Source: Nocardia carnea NBRC 14403 (lineage in GTDB: Bacteria > Actinomycetota > Actinomycetes > Mycobacteriales > Mycobacteriaceae). From it: 64,000 bases of DNA. Position numbers and translations under genes: made by a program. The notes beneath the pieces were generated by a model. It was not told the origin of the DNA. It was given only the letters and a program-made list of their open reading frames with translations, and made no database searches. The stretch covers positions 1 to 64,000 of the forward strand of contig NZ_BAFV01000126.1 of NCBI RefSeq assembly GCF_000308515.1. Reading direction: 5' to 3'. This document shows positions 35,120 to 43,339 of the stretch, piece by piece (the stretch's first letter is position 1; each line of letters begins with the position of its first letter).

Positions 35120-36600
35120 CAGCTCCACTGGGCGGGAACGCACCGGGAAACCGGAGTGCACCGAACGGTTCCGGACGACGATCCGGCCATGGACTGACGC
35201 GAGCGCTGTCCGGGCAGCAGGCAACGCCGGTGCCGTCGCCAGTTCCGGTGCCGCAGACCAGTGGCACCGGAACCGACACGGCCGCGCCGACCGCGCACCG
35301 GTGGACCCATCGTGTCCGGAAACGGCGCCGGCGTCGGCCTTCCGAGCGATTCGCCGCCTACCTCGATCTGCCCAACCCGGGCGCAGACGGATCGATGGCC
35401 GGAGGAATCCACCCTGATCTCCCCTTGACCCTCTCGCCGCTGCGCGACGCCCTCGACGACGCGGCCGCCGCCGGGGTCGCGCCGCACCGGTACTCGGCGC
35501 TGTTGCATCACTACTGGCTGGTGATCGCCACCCGCAACGCCGACATCGACCTGGCGACCTGGGATCCACACCGCGGGCCCGCCGCCAATGCCTACACGTT
35601 CGACCAGGTGTACGTGAACTACCTGCGCCTGGCGCGAGAGAATCCGCACTATTGGTGGATTGGCATGGCCGGTCTCGCCGGCGCCCCGTTCGCGGGGGGC
35701 TGGGCCGATATCGGTGGCCTCGGCACCGTTGTCGGCCGCCCGCTGATCCGATGCGCGCTCGATGCCCTCGACGCTGTCGGCAGAGTGGTCCGGTCACCTG
35801 GGCCGTTCAGCATTCCTGCCGACATTCGCCTCACCCTGCGCCGCGCAGCAAATCTGACCTCCGCGGACCTCGAGTGGTACCAGAAACGTCTCTCGATCAT
35901 GCAAAAACATATCTTCACCGACCTGGTGACCCAGCACGAGGCCTACCGCCTGGCGGGCATGTCGGGGATCGAGGAGATGTATCGGGCGGGGCTGATCGAC
36001 GACAGTGCCCGCACAGCGTGGCACGGTATCGCCTCGGGCCGCATGCCCGGACTCGCGGACGCCTTGGTGCGGATGGCCGACCGGGAGCAAAACCAGATCA
36101 TCGCCGACCAATGGGACGCCACCGCCGCCGGCCGCGACGGTCTGGGCCGTGTCATGACCTACGCCTCCACAGTCGTCGGCCGCCCGATCATTCCCGGTGT
36201 CCGCCCACCAGGGGTATTTGCTCCCACCACCCTCACCACCCGCCTCGGCGGGCGAATGCTGGCGCTGCGGATGCCGCTACCGGACTTCAATTGGGCCGAT
36301 CGCATCGGGCGCTGGAACTACATCGCCGCCGACCTGATCCCCCGGCACGAAGAGATGGAACGACAACCGCACTACGCCGCCTCAGTCCTGCGAACCCCGT
36401 TTCCCGAGATCCTGGCTCGGGGACGGCTGGTCAACCGCCTCCCCGACCTGGCCTCCACCCTCACCGCCCACTGGCAAATCACCTGGACCGACTCCGCCCC
36501 GGCCCCGGGGGCCGGGCACTCGCATGGCCGGTCGCCCGCCGACGCCCCGCAGCACGAGCCTTCAGAAAGCAGGGAAAACGATGACGAACACGATCACTGA
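35116..36600 (+). CDS. Unrecognised 494-aa protein in the terpenoid operon
   Basis: GTG start overlapping the ispG stop. The first ~65 residues are glycine, proline and threonine rich and probably disordered, followed by a basic HRVRKRRRRRP patch. The remaining ~400 residues are helical, with NPHYWWIGMAGLAGAPFAGG (about 178-197), a QHEAYRLAGMSGIEEMY segment (about 275) and MADREQNQIIADQWDA (about 318), then a histidine- and acid-rich tail. None of the terpene synthase, prenyl transferase, P450 or oxidoreductase motifs is visible. It may belong to the DUF2515-like helical proteins, but that is weak. The tight overlaps imply a pathway role: possibly a new enzyme or scaffold. Confidence 0.7.
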   Translation: MTAPLGGNAPGNRSAPNGSGRRSGHGLTRALSGQQATPVPSPVPVPQTSGTGTDTAAPTAHRWTHRVRKRRRRRPSERFAAYLDLPNPGADGSMAGGIHPDLPLTLSPLRDALDDAAAAGVAPHRYSALLHHYWLVIATRNADIDLATWDPHRGPAANAYTFDQVYVNYLRLARENPHYWWIGMAGLAGAPFAGGWADIGGLGTVVGRPLIRCALDALDAVGRVVRSPGPFSIPADIRLTLRRAANLTSADLEWYQKRLSIMQKHIFTDLVTQHEAYRLAGMSGIEEMYRAGLIDDSARTAWHGIASGRMPGLADALVRMADREQNQIIADQWDATAAGRDGLGRVMTYASTVVGRPIIPGVRPPGVFAPTTLTTRLGGRMLALRMPLPDFNWADRIGRWNYIAADLIPRHEEMERQPHYAASVLRTPFPEILARGRLVNRLPDLASTLTAHWQITWTDSAPAPGAGHSHGRSPADAPQHEPSESRENDDEHDH

Positions 36601-37490
36601 CCAGGCCACCGTCACCGGCGTGGATCCGCTGCACTCAGTCACCGAAATGGCCGATCTGATCAGCGGCGCGGTCTCGGAATCAGTCGCTCTGCGCAGAGCA
36701 CCGGACCACGTCATCGCCGAATTGCATGCACGCGGCATCACCCGGATCAGCTGGCCGCACAGTCAAGGAGGCGCGCAACTCTCGGTAACGCAGCAGGTGC
36801 AGGTACTCAAGGCCCTCGGCGAGCTCGACGGCTCGACCGCGTGGGTCACCGCGATCTATATCGCCATGCCCTATATGGTCCACCAATTCGGCCCGCACGT
36901 CTTCGACCGGTTCCTCGACAGCGACACCCCCTACTCGGCGGGAGTGTTCTCCGTGACCGGCACCGCAACCAGCGTCCCCGGCGGCTACCGCCTGACCGGA
37001 ACCTGGCCGTTCTGCTCCGGACAACACCACGCCGGCTGGATCTTTGTCCCCGCGAACCCCGAGGACGGCGGCCCGCCGATCGCCGCGCTCATCCCGCGAT
37101 CGGACTTCCAGCTCGCCGGCGCCTGGGACCTCACCGGACTCATCGGCACCGGATCCAACGCACTGTCACTCACCGACGTATTCGTGCCCGCCGACCACGT
37201 GATCTCGTTCCAGAACATCCTGGAAGGCAAGAACGTCGGTTCCGGCGTTCTGCCCCACTATTACGCGCAGCCCATCGTGCCGATAATCTGCGCCCACTCG
37301 GCCGGGCCTGCGGTCGGGATGCCTGCGACATCATCGAGAAAGCCTCCGGCGCCAGCGCCCGCCGCGAGGGCGACCCCTTGATGGCCATCCTGCGCGACAT
37401 TCACGCCCTCAGCCTCCACGCATTGACACCGTCGCCGAGCAATTCGGAGAAGTCCTCGCGGGCAAAACACCGTCCTACCCGGTGTACTGA
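36581..37490 (+). pseudogene. Broken group-D flavin monooxygenase/acyl-CoA dehydrogenase-like gene
   Basis: ATG 36581 (AGGG upstream) opens a 266-codon frame to 37381. Residues 1-247 match the HsaA-like flavoprotein monooxygenases (LGELDGSTAWVTAIYIAMPY, TGTWPFCSGQHHAGW, WDLTGLIGTGSNALSL, PIVPIICAHSAGPAVGM). The frame then turns to alanine/proline-rich sequence. The expected C-terminal pieces are visible just downstream in other frames: CDIIEKASGASARREGDPLM and ILRDIHALSLHA near 37330-37420, then a final TVAEQFGEVLAGKTPSYPVY ending at TGA 37488-37490. So an internal deletion and at least two frameshifts have destroyed the C-terminal domain. It overlaps the preceding gene by 20 bases and was the last gene of the operon. 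Confidence 0.7.
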
Positions 37491-37566
37491 CCGGTCCCGG
37501 ACCGTACTCAGCGAACGGCGACACGTAGTTCACGCAGCCGTGTATGTGAAAGCCTCGGTGGTCGAG

Positions 37567-39711
37567 TCACGTGATTGCCACGGCTCCGAGTTCGTCCTGG
37601 AGTAAGGCCAGTGCGAGGAGGTCGTCTTCGCGGCTGTCGTCGAGGTCAAGGTCGGGGGGCAGTGGCGTGGAGGGCTGTGGTGGTCCGGTGGCGAGCTGAG
37701 CTGCCCAGATGGCTTCGTTCAGTTCGATGTCGACGTCCCAGGGTGCTGAGAGGACCGGGCTCGCGCGGGGGTCAACAGGATCGGGTAGGAGCCCGTATCG
37801 GATGTCCAGCCAGCGTCGCCAATCTCGTCGTTCGATCCTGTAGTGGGCGACGCGTTCGGCGCGCTCGAAATGCAGGCCGTGGTGGTGTGCGATGTCGTCG
37901 AGTGTGGTGTCACCCAGCGCCACCTCACCGCGGCCGCCTCGAAGGAGCCCGGCCTGTTTGAGCGCGGCCAGCGCGTCGTAGCCGGCGCGGGTGCCGATGT
38001 GGGCTGCGGCAAAGATATCCGCGGGTCGCGACAGCCCCCCGTAGGCCACGAGGTCGTAGATTAGGCGCTTGCTCAGGCCCAGGACACGCCATGCGTCGTG
38101 GATGGGAGCGACACGAAATCGTTCGATGTGTACTGCTGCTACTGCAACCTCCATGTCGTCATAGCGGCGCGCGGGAATGAGGCTGTACTGATCCGCCAGA
38201 ACACCGGCCGCTCGCCGAATCCGGTGGATAGGAGACCCCGGCAGATCCCGGATGTGGGCGAGCACGTCAGCAATGGTGGTGACCGGCATCAGCCCAGCAA
38301 ATAGACTCAACCCTCGGACTCCGACATCAACGAGGGGAGTCCCGTCGTTACCTACTACGCCCTGGCATTTGGCCCCGTAAGCAAGTGCTTGCAAGACAGC
38401 AGACACAGTCCAACGGTATGGCTGTCCAGGCCAAGTCATCTGAATCCACTCGATAGCGGATGCGAGCCACCGATCGTATACATCGACGACATGTGCGCGG
38501 TTTTTTTGACCGAGTTCCCTACGGGGGGGCGTGTGCCTTCTAGTGGTCTTGTGTCCGGGGGACCGCAATACCTGTATATGCAGTGAGACCCAGCGACACG
38601 CGTTGGCCCAGTCTTGGGCGAGCCGATCGCTGGCCCTGTTGCCGTATTTGGCTTGGTACGAGTCGTTGAGACCGGGCCATGCGTTGGCCCCGGTCCCTTT
38701 CATTCGTGCCTGGACGTCGCCGAGACACAGCCCGCGTAATGCGCTGGCCGTAAGTACTGCCTGCCGTGCTTCCGAAGGGCTTTGGTAGCGCCCGTCGGCC
38801 GGGAGGACACCGGTAACCGCGAACGAGCTGGGAGCCGCCGGCATCGCTGACGAAAGCTGCCAGTGCGGTCGTAGTCGTGCCTGAGCCGCTTCACGCTCCC
38901 AGAACTCGGGCGCCGAAGGCACGGGCGCGATATGCGCTGCGGCCTCACCTGTGTCTGAGGCCAGTGGCCGGTGAGGAAGCGTGTCGCCGAGCAGCGCTCG
39001 CATGCGCGCGACCAGCCGCGGCTCCGATCGCTTCTCGAACACGGCCACGGCGTCTTCGATCGCACCGTCGAGCTGACGGTGCGAGCCTTGGCGCGTGGCG
39101 GAGCCAGGAGGTGTTATCCCGCCGGTCGCGGCGTTGAGCATCGGTGCAAGGTCGAGCGTGGGAAGGCGTGCCGCAAGCAGGCGGAGCAAGGGCTCGATGT
39201 TGACCCGTCGGAACGCTTCCCCACTGGCCAGGGGCGTGATCACATGCCGACCACCATTGCTGGGGTTACGGTCTGAGATCCATCGCCCACCGCACTCGTC
39301 GAGCCAAGCACACAGACGTGCGACGTCACGCTCGGCGGACTCTGGGCCGTGGGCCTTGGTGTCGAAGTCGAAGACCAGTTTGTCGGTGCGGCGGCTCTTG
39401 TCGAAGATCGGCACAGCTGCCGGTCGCGACGGTGGACGTTTCGATAACCTACGCGCCCGGCTCGCCTTATTGGTTTCCGGGTCGATGAGCCTCATCGACG
39501 CTCGAGCGGCAATCCGGGGAGCGAGCTCCGCCCAGACCTGCGTGTCCGCAACAGAAGCGGAACTCCCAGGACCGCAGGTCGATCGTGACCGAATCGATAC
39601 GTCGAGTGTGAGTTTTAGCTCATTGTCGGGGCTAGCTGCGGAAACGCTGCCGCCCTGACCAGCGAAAAGGTGTGAAACGTGCCCAGTAGCCTCCGAGCTT
39701 ACTGGACCCAT
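37567..39711 (-). CDS. Primase/replication-initiation-like protein of a mobile element
   Basis: About 714 residues from ATG 39711. The start is uncertain: no ribosome-binding site is obvious, and the frame is open to 39795. An archaeo-eukaryotic-primase-like domain is suggested by KLVFDFDTKAHGP (DxD at about 115-117) and NPSNGGRHVITPLASG (GRH at 154-156), the acidic and histidine motifs of that superfamily. ITPPGSATRQGSHRQL follows. The centre is basic. The C-terminal third contains winged-helix-like segments (RVLGLSKRLIYDLVAYGGLS, YDALAALKQAGLLRGGRGEV). This fits plasmid or ICE replication proteins. The hairpin cluster at 39751-39854 immediately upstream is a candidate replication origin. 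The assignment rests on motifs only. Confidence 0.55.
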   Translation of the reverse strand: MGPVSSEATGHVSHLFAGQGGSVSAASPDNELKLTLDVSIRSRSTCGPGSSASVADTQVWAELAPRIAARASMRLIDPETNKASRARRLSKRPPSRPAAVPIFDKSRRTDKLVFDFDTKAHGPESAERDVARLCAWLDECGGRWISDRNPSNGGRHVITPLASGEAFRRVNIEPLLRLLAARLPTLDLAPMLNAATGGITPPGSATRQGSHRQLDGAIEDAVAVFEKRSEPRLVARMRALLGDTLPHRPLASDTGEAAAHIAPVPSAPEFWEREAAQARLRPHWQLSSAMPAAPSSFAVTGVLPADGRYQSPSEARQAVLTASALRGLCLGDVQARMKGTGANAWPGLNDSYQAKYGNRASDRLAQDWANACRWVSLHIQVLRSPGHKTTRRHTPPRRELGQKNRAHVVDVYDRWLASAIEWIQMTWPGQPYRWTVSAVLQALAYGAKCQGVVGNDGTPLVDVGVRGLSLFAGLMPVTTIADVLAHIRDLPGSPIHRIRRAAGVLADQYSLIPARRYDDMEVAVAAVHIERFRVAPIHDAWRVLGLSKRLIYDLVAYGGLSRPADIFAAAHIGTRAGYDALAALKQAGLLRGGRGEVALGDTTLDDIAHHHGLHFERAERVAHYRIERRDWRRWLDIRYGLLPDPVDPRASPVLSAPWDVDIELNEAIWAAQLATGPPQPSTPLPPDLDLDDSREDDLLALALLQDELGAVAIT

Positions 39712-39750
39712 TTTTGGGTGTGCAGTATTATGGGACGTGGCATTTAACGG

Positions 39751-39854
39751 CTGTCCTATCAATTGCGGGACAGCGATGGGAGATGAGCTCCACACTCATC
39801 GACCTACATCGACAAATAGGGCCCCTCGACTTGCTCGGTCGGGGGGCCCTCTAT
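39751..39854. other. Three consecutive inverted repeats, candidate origin or regulatory region
   Basis: CTGTCC (39751-39756) pairs with GGACAG (39768-39773). GATGAG (39782-39787) pairs with CTCATC (39795-39800). ATAGGGCCCCTCGAC (39816-39830) pairs imperfectly with GTCGGGGGGCCCTCTAT (39838-39854). The third is terminator-like for the minus-strand gene ending at 39984. All lie between the replication-like gene and that gene. No iteron array is obvious, so origin function is a hypothesis. Confidence 0.4.
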
Positions 39855-39983
39855 CTGTCTTAGGCCCATTGCCGTCCATGTGTTGAGTTGTCAGCTACCC
39901 GGGGTGTCCGGGTCACACGTTCAGACCTTCAGATAGGTCTACCTCCTGGGTCGGTTGCGATCGCTGGATCGTGATTGGGCAAG

Positions 39984-40454
39984 CTACGAGGCCTCGGCAA
40001 GAGCCCTCTTCACGTCGTGGCGCCCAGTTAGAAGCAGACGCTCTCGCGGCGAAGCGCATCCGCCTTGACTCGAATCGATCATGTAACCGAGCCGCCGTGC
40101 CAAAAGCCTAGTGATCATCCTGTTTCTCGCCTGCTGGCCAGGTCCTGCAGGAATGTTTTCCTCGCGGGCCATCGCGGTCAGACGATTATGGACTTGGGTT
40201 GGCACCCTACATTTCAGCCACGACGTCGCAGCCGGATCCGGATCTGGACGGAAGGCTGTGGGATGTGGAATCTCGAACAGGATCATCGGAGAACCCACTT
40301 GCGGGTAGCCGGTCAGTTCTGCGAGAAGGCCGGAAACCACCTGGCTGAACGGTATTCCGTCCTTCACAGCCTGGGACAACATCAAAGCATCGACGATGAC
40401 CTTCGGTGCTCGGTAGCGAATCTGCACCCGGTCGCCAAGGTGGGGTTGAGCCAT
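39984..40454 (-). CDS. Small DNA-binding protein, ribbon-helix-helix-like
   Basis: I chose ATG 40454 (protein starting MAQPHLGDRVQIRYRAPKVI); an upstream extension of the frame is arginine/serine-rich and not protein-like. The 156-residue product has VQIRYRAPKVIVDALMLSQA near the N-terminus and CRVPTQVHNRLTAMAREENI in the C-terminal half followed by RNRMITRLLARRLGYMI. The latter looks like a ribbon-helix-helix motif (strand followed by two helices). Two perfect 13-bp palindromes lie immediately upstream of the start, exactly where an autorepressor of this class would bind. Likely a copy-control, partition or transfer repressor of the element. Confidence 0.55.
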   Translation of the reverse strand: MAQPHLGDRVQIRYRAPKVIVDALMLSQAVKDGIPFSQVVSGLLAELTGYPQVGSPMILFEIPHPTAFRPDPDPAATSWLKCRVPTQVHNRLTAMAREENIPAGPGQQARNRMITRLLARRLGYMIDSSQGGCASPRERLLLTGRHDVKRALAEAS

Positions 40455-40469
40455 GCGTGAAGTCAACCA

Positions 40470-40513
40470 CGTACCTGGTACGTCCGCCACATCGACACGC
40501 CGTACCAGGTACG
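40470..40513 (-). promoter_or_regulatory. Twin palindromic operator CGTACCWGGTACG
   Basis: CGTACCTGGTACG at 40470-40482 and CGTACCAGGTACG at 40501-40513 are both perfect palindromes around a central A/T pair, with centres 31 bases apart (about three helical turns, so on the same DNA face). They begin 16 bases upstream of ATG 40454 of the minus-strand DNA-binding gene. Autorepression by that protein is the simplest reading. Confidence 0.75.
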
Positions 40514-41665
40514 CGCAGCCAAGCGAAAATGTTCGCCAGGCAACGAATGGACTGCTCACACCAGGCTCTTTCCATGCACGGAGCCGCGTCATTCCACCGG
40601 GACTGTCAGCGGCGGATCGCCCCGTCGGCCGAGATGGGTTCACCGGGTATGCGCATCCGACTGCAGAAAATGTACGACCACATCGACTCAACACCTTCAC
40701 TCGGCGAGAATCGGCAAACGCCGGGCACTTTGCTGGTGCACATCCCGATTCCGTGGTTCCCACGGTGGCCGCAACACCGCCGGCGGCGGCGTGTTCGTAC
40801 AAGCACCCGCCGCGCATAAGCACCGCCGACGCCGACAGGTGTGCTGGATACGCTGGCGACACGGGCATTTCCTCCCTCCTGAGACTGGCTCATCGGGTCC
40901 CAACCAGAGGCCGCGAAACCCGACTTTCACGGTGCCGGTAGTTTGCAACCCCGCGCTCATGGAGCCATAGGGAACCAGGTCCGTTTGCGGTTCAACCCTA
41001 GTCGCAAGTCAACTCCCTTATTTCCCATATCTTTTGGGAATGGTTTCTCGCAAACGGTCTTGTGATCGGCACTTCAGTGTGCTATTCCGCCCGGTCGCCT
41101 GACGATTCCGCCCCGACGACCGACCGCACGCGACGATCGCTGAGGCGGGCCGCCTGGCGTCACCAGGAGGTGCCTGCGGCCCCTCATTGGCGCCGGGTGG
41201 TCCCGATGCGACGACTTGGCCCAATGACTGGGAATGCCCCATGGCGTTGTGAATACAGAAGTCGCCTTCGCAGTGTGGATGGGAGGTGTGCCGAAAATTC
41301 TCATTAAGCGCGGGGATTTTCTGGGCAAAATCCGACTCATGATGCGACTTTCCGTGCATATCCTCAGTGATCGTGGGAGTCCGATTCGTTGACACTACGC
41401 GTCCGCTCGACGAATGTTATACGCAGTTCCGATTCGTCCTCCGAGGGCGATTCTGGATCTGGGCAACCAAAGTGAGAATGAGGGGATCTGCACCGAAAAT
41501 TTGGTTCCTGAACGGCGTATTCATCGGTGCGCCTTACAGGGAGGATCCGTATTCTTCTTCGTCGGGTTGCCGAGGGTGGGGCGTTGTTAAGCAGCTAGTT
41601 CGCGTACTTCTCCGCTGCCCACATTCGAGTCGGTGCGCGACATCGGGCACCTTTATGGAAGGGAA
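40514..41665. other. Intergenic region, about 1.15 kb
   Basis: No gene is supported on either strand. It separates the divergent DNA-binding gene from the long plus-strand transfer operon. TTGACA occurs at 41389-41394, but the nearest -10-like TTATAC is too far (22-base spacer). TTCCCA/TGGGAA form a small hairpin near 41023-41041. The part after about 41280 is AT-richer, as expected for a promoter region. A transfer origin could lie here but has no recognisable signature. Confidence 0.4.
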
Positions 41666-41776
41666 GTGAATGTTATGGATCCGGTAGGCATCATTATCAC
41701 TGGCGCGAACCTCGCATCGGCGGTTCTGAATTTCGTCTACGCAGCCATTCCGCTTGTCGTGTCCCTCCTGCCCTGA
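41666..41776 (+). CDS. Small hydrophobic peptide, 33-36 aa
   Basis: ATG 41675 gives MDPVGIIITGANLASAVLNF followed by VYAAIPLVVSLLP; in-frame GTG 41666 would add three residues. GGAAGGG at 41657-41663 fits ATG 41675 (about 11 bases) better than the GTG. The peptide is one amphipathic-to-transmembrane helix with almost no charge. It is followed 17 bases later by a strong stem-loop terminator, giving a self-contained transcription unit. The type is reminiscent of small membrane peptides, type I toxins or leader peptides, but I do not recognise it. It lies at the entrance of the transfer region, before the first cutinase. Confidence 0.6.
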   Translation: MNVMDPVGIIITGANLASAVLNFVYAAIPLVVSLLP

Positions 41777-41793
41777 CGCAGGGGCGGGTAGTT

Positions 41794-41849
41794 GCTTCGG
41801 TTGCTGCGGGGCTCTTTTTGCCGAGTTCTCGCAGCAACTGAAGCATTTT
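41794..41849 (+). terminator. Strong intrinsic terminator after the small peptide gene
   Basis: GCTTCGGTTGCTGCG (41794-41808) pairs with CGCAGCAACTGAAGC (41830-41844) at 14 of 15 positions. Further pairing occurs inside (GGGCTC with GAGTTCT) around a T-rich loop, and ATTTTCTC follows. This would separate the small-peptide transcript from the downstream cutinase. Confidence 0.75.
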
Positions 41850-41942
41850 CTCGGGGGGCCATGACGCCTCTGCCAGAAACTTCCATTTCGTTCTTGCGCT
41901 CCGTTTGTCGGAGTTCTGGCTCAGTGAGGATCAGTTCAAATC

Positions 41943-43202
41943 ATGCAGGGTTGTCGTTTGCGCAGGAATTTCCGTCGGTTGGGGTGGCGGGGTGCTGTCT
42001 GCGCAGTCGCAGCGGCTGGGTTGTTCCCAATTTCGGCCGCTACCGCTCACGCCGGGGTGCCGGATCCGATTCGCGGTGGGTGCCCTGGTTTGGTGGTTTT
42101 GGGCGTTCAGGGGACTTCGGAGTCCTCACCTACTGCCGACGCTTTTACCGATAGCGGGATGCTGGCGCATGTTTTCGTTCCTATGCTCGCTACGGGCGTG
42201 TCGATCGAGCGTGCTTATGTCCCGTATCCGGCCAGTTTCGGCGGTGCGCCGCTCACCGGTTCCGGGGTGACGCCGTTTGCCGATTCCGTGGCAGCGGGCC
42301 GGGTCAATCTGGATCAGATGGCCGCGTCGGCGGCCACTCAGTGCCCGCACTCGGATCTCGCGGTCGCGGGTTTCAGCGGCGGTGCCGCGGTGGTCAGTAG
42401 TTTCGCTGAGGCGGTCGGTTCTGGATATGGCCCGGTGTCGGCCGACCGTATCGCGGGTGTTGCGCTGATCAGCAACCCTGTTCGCCGTGCCGGCAGCGGG
42501 TCCGTTCCCGGGCGGGCAGGCCAGATCGCGCCGAGTCCGGCACCGGGTACCTCGGGAGCGGCGGTCGGGCAGATTCGGCTCGGTCCGGTGCCTGCGAGCG
42601 GTGGTATCGCCGACACTGGAATCGATTTCGGGGCGTTGAGTGGCCGGGTCGCTGAGTTCTGCTTGCCCGGCGACTTGGCTTGTGACGCACCCGGAAATGC
42701 GGCCGCGCTGCACTTGGCCGCCGCGATCGCGGCTCAGGCTGACTTGCGTGACCCGATCGCCGCGCTCAACTCGCTACTCGGAGTTCTCACCACCACGCTC
42801 GGGCAAGCCCGCTCCACGATCATTCTTGAGGATTTCCAGATTCATGGCGGTCAGGTGAATTATGTGCCAGCCCGCAGCGCGTCGCAGCGGATCGCTGCTG
42901 CCGCGGATCCTCGCGTGCCGGATCCGGGACCGCAGGATATCCACGCCGCAGCGGTGAAGGAGGGCCAGATCGTCGCGGCCATTACCGGCGATCCCTTCGG
43001 GCAGCTGCCTCGTGTGCTCGGGCAGCTGGGTGCGGCGATTGCGCAGAACTTCGCCGACAACGCCGGTTTGCTCGATCCGGCCGTGCTGGGCCGCTACATC
43101 AATCTCGTCGCCAGCCACGCCGGCTACGCGACGGGGGGGCAAACACAACAGGTCGCCGACTGGTTCGCGGCGTTGTCCCACGACCTCGGAGGCAACCCGT
43201 GA
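41943..43202 (+). CDS. Secreted cutinase-family serine esterase
   Basis: 419 residues. The N-terminal signal peptide has a basic start (CRLRRNFRRLGWR), a hydrophobic core and probable cleavage after TAHA (about residue 37). The cutinase core has a disulfide-type GGCPGLVVLGVQGTSES start, the oxyanion-turn region, a second cysteine (TQCPHSDLAVAGF) and the nucleophile elbow GFSGG (Ser145, where cutinases usually have GYSQG). The C-terminal extension is about twice the normal cutinase length. Mycobacterial and nocardial cutinases hydrolyse lipid esters, including mycolate esters. As a gene at the start of the conjugation region it may remodel the mycomembrane. It is paralogous to 48515. Confidence 0.85.
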   Translation: MQGCRLRRNFRRLGWRGAVCAVAAAGLFPISAATAHAGVPDPIRGGCPGLVVLGVQGTSESSPTADAFTDSGMLAHVFVPMLATGVSIERAYVPYPASFGGAPLTGSGVTPFADSVAAGRVNLDQMAASAATQCPHSDLAVAGFSGGAAVVSSFAEAVGSGYGPVSADRIAGVALISNPVRRAGSGSVPGRAGQIAPSPAPGTSGAAVGQIRLGPVPASGGIADTGIDFGALSGRVAEFCLPGDLACDAPGNAAALHLAAAIAAQADLRDPIAALNSLLGVLTTTLGQARSTIILEDFQIHGGQVNYVPARSASQRIAAAADPRVPDPGPQDIHAAAVKEGQIVAAITGDPFGQLPRVLGQLGAAIAQNFADNAGLLDPAVLGRYINLVASHAGYATGGQTQQVADWFAALSHDLGGNP

Positions 43203-43339
43203 CTTCCTCGACACGGAGGTTTCGACACTGGTGTGGCAGCCGCCGGCAGTTGTAGCCGATCAGTGTCAGCGCCACTCACGGCTCCCGGGGCCGCGGACAG
43301 GGCAGCTGAGTCGATCCCGGGGCAAGAAAGGCAGACGCC

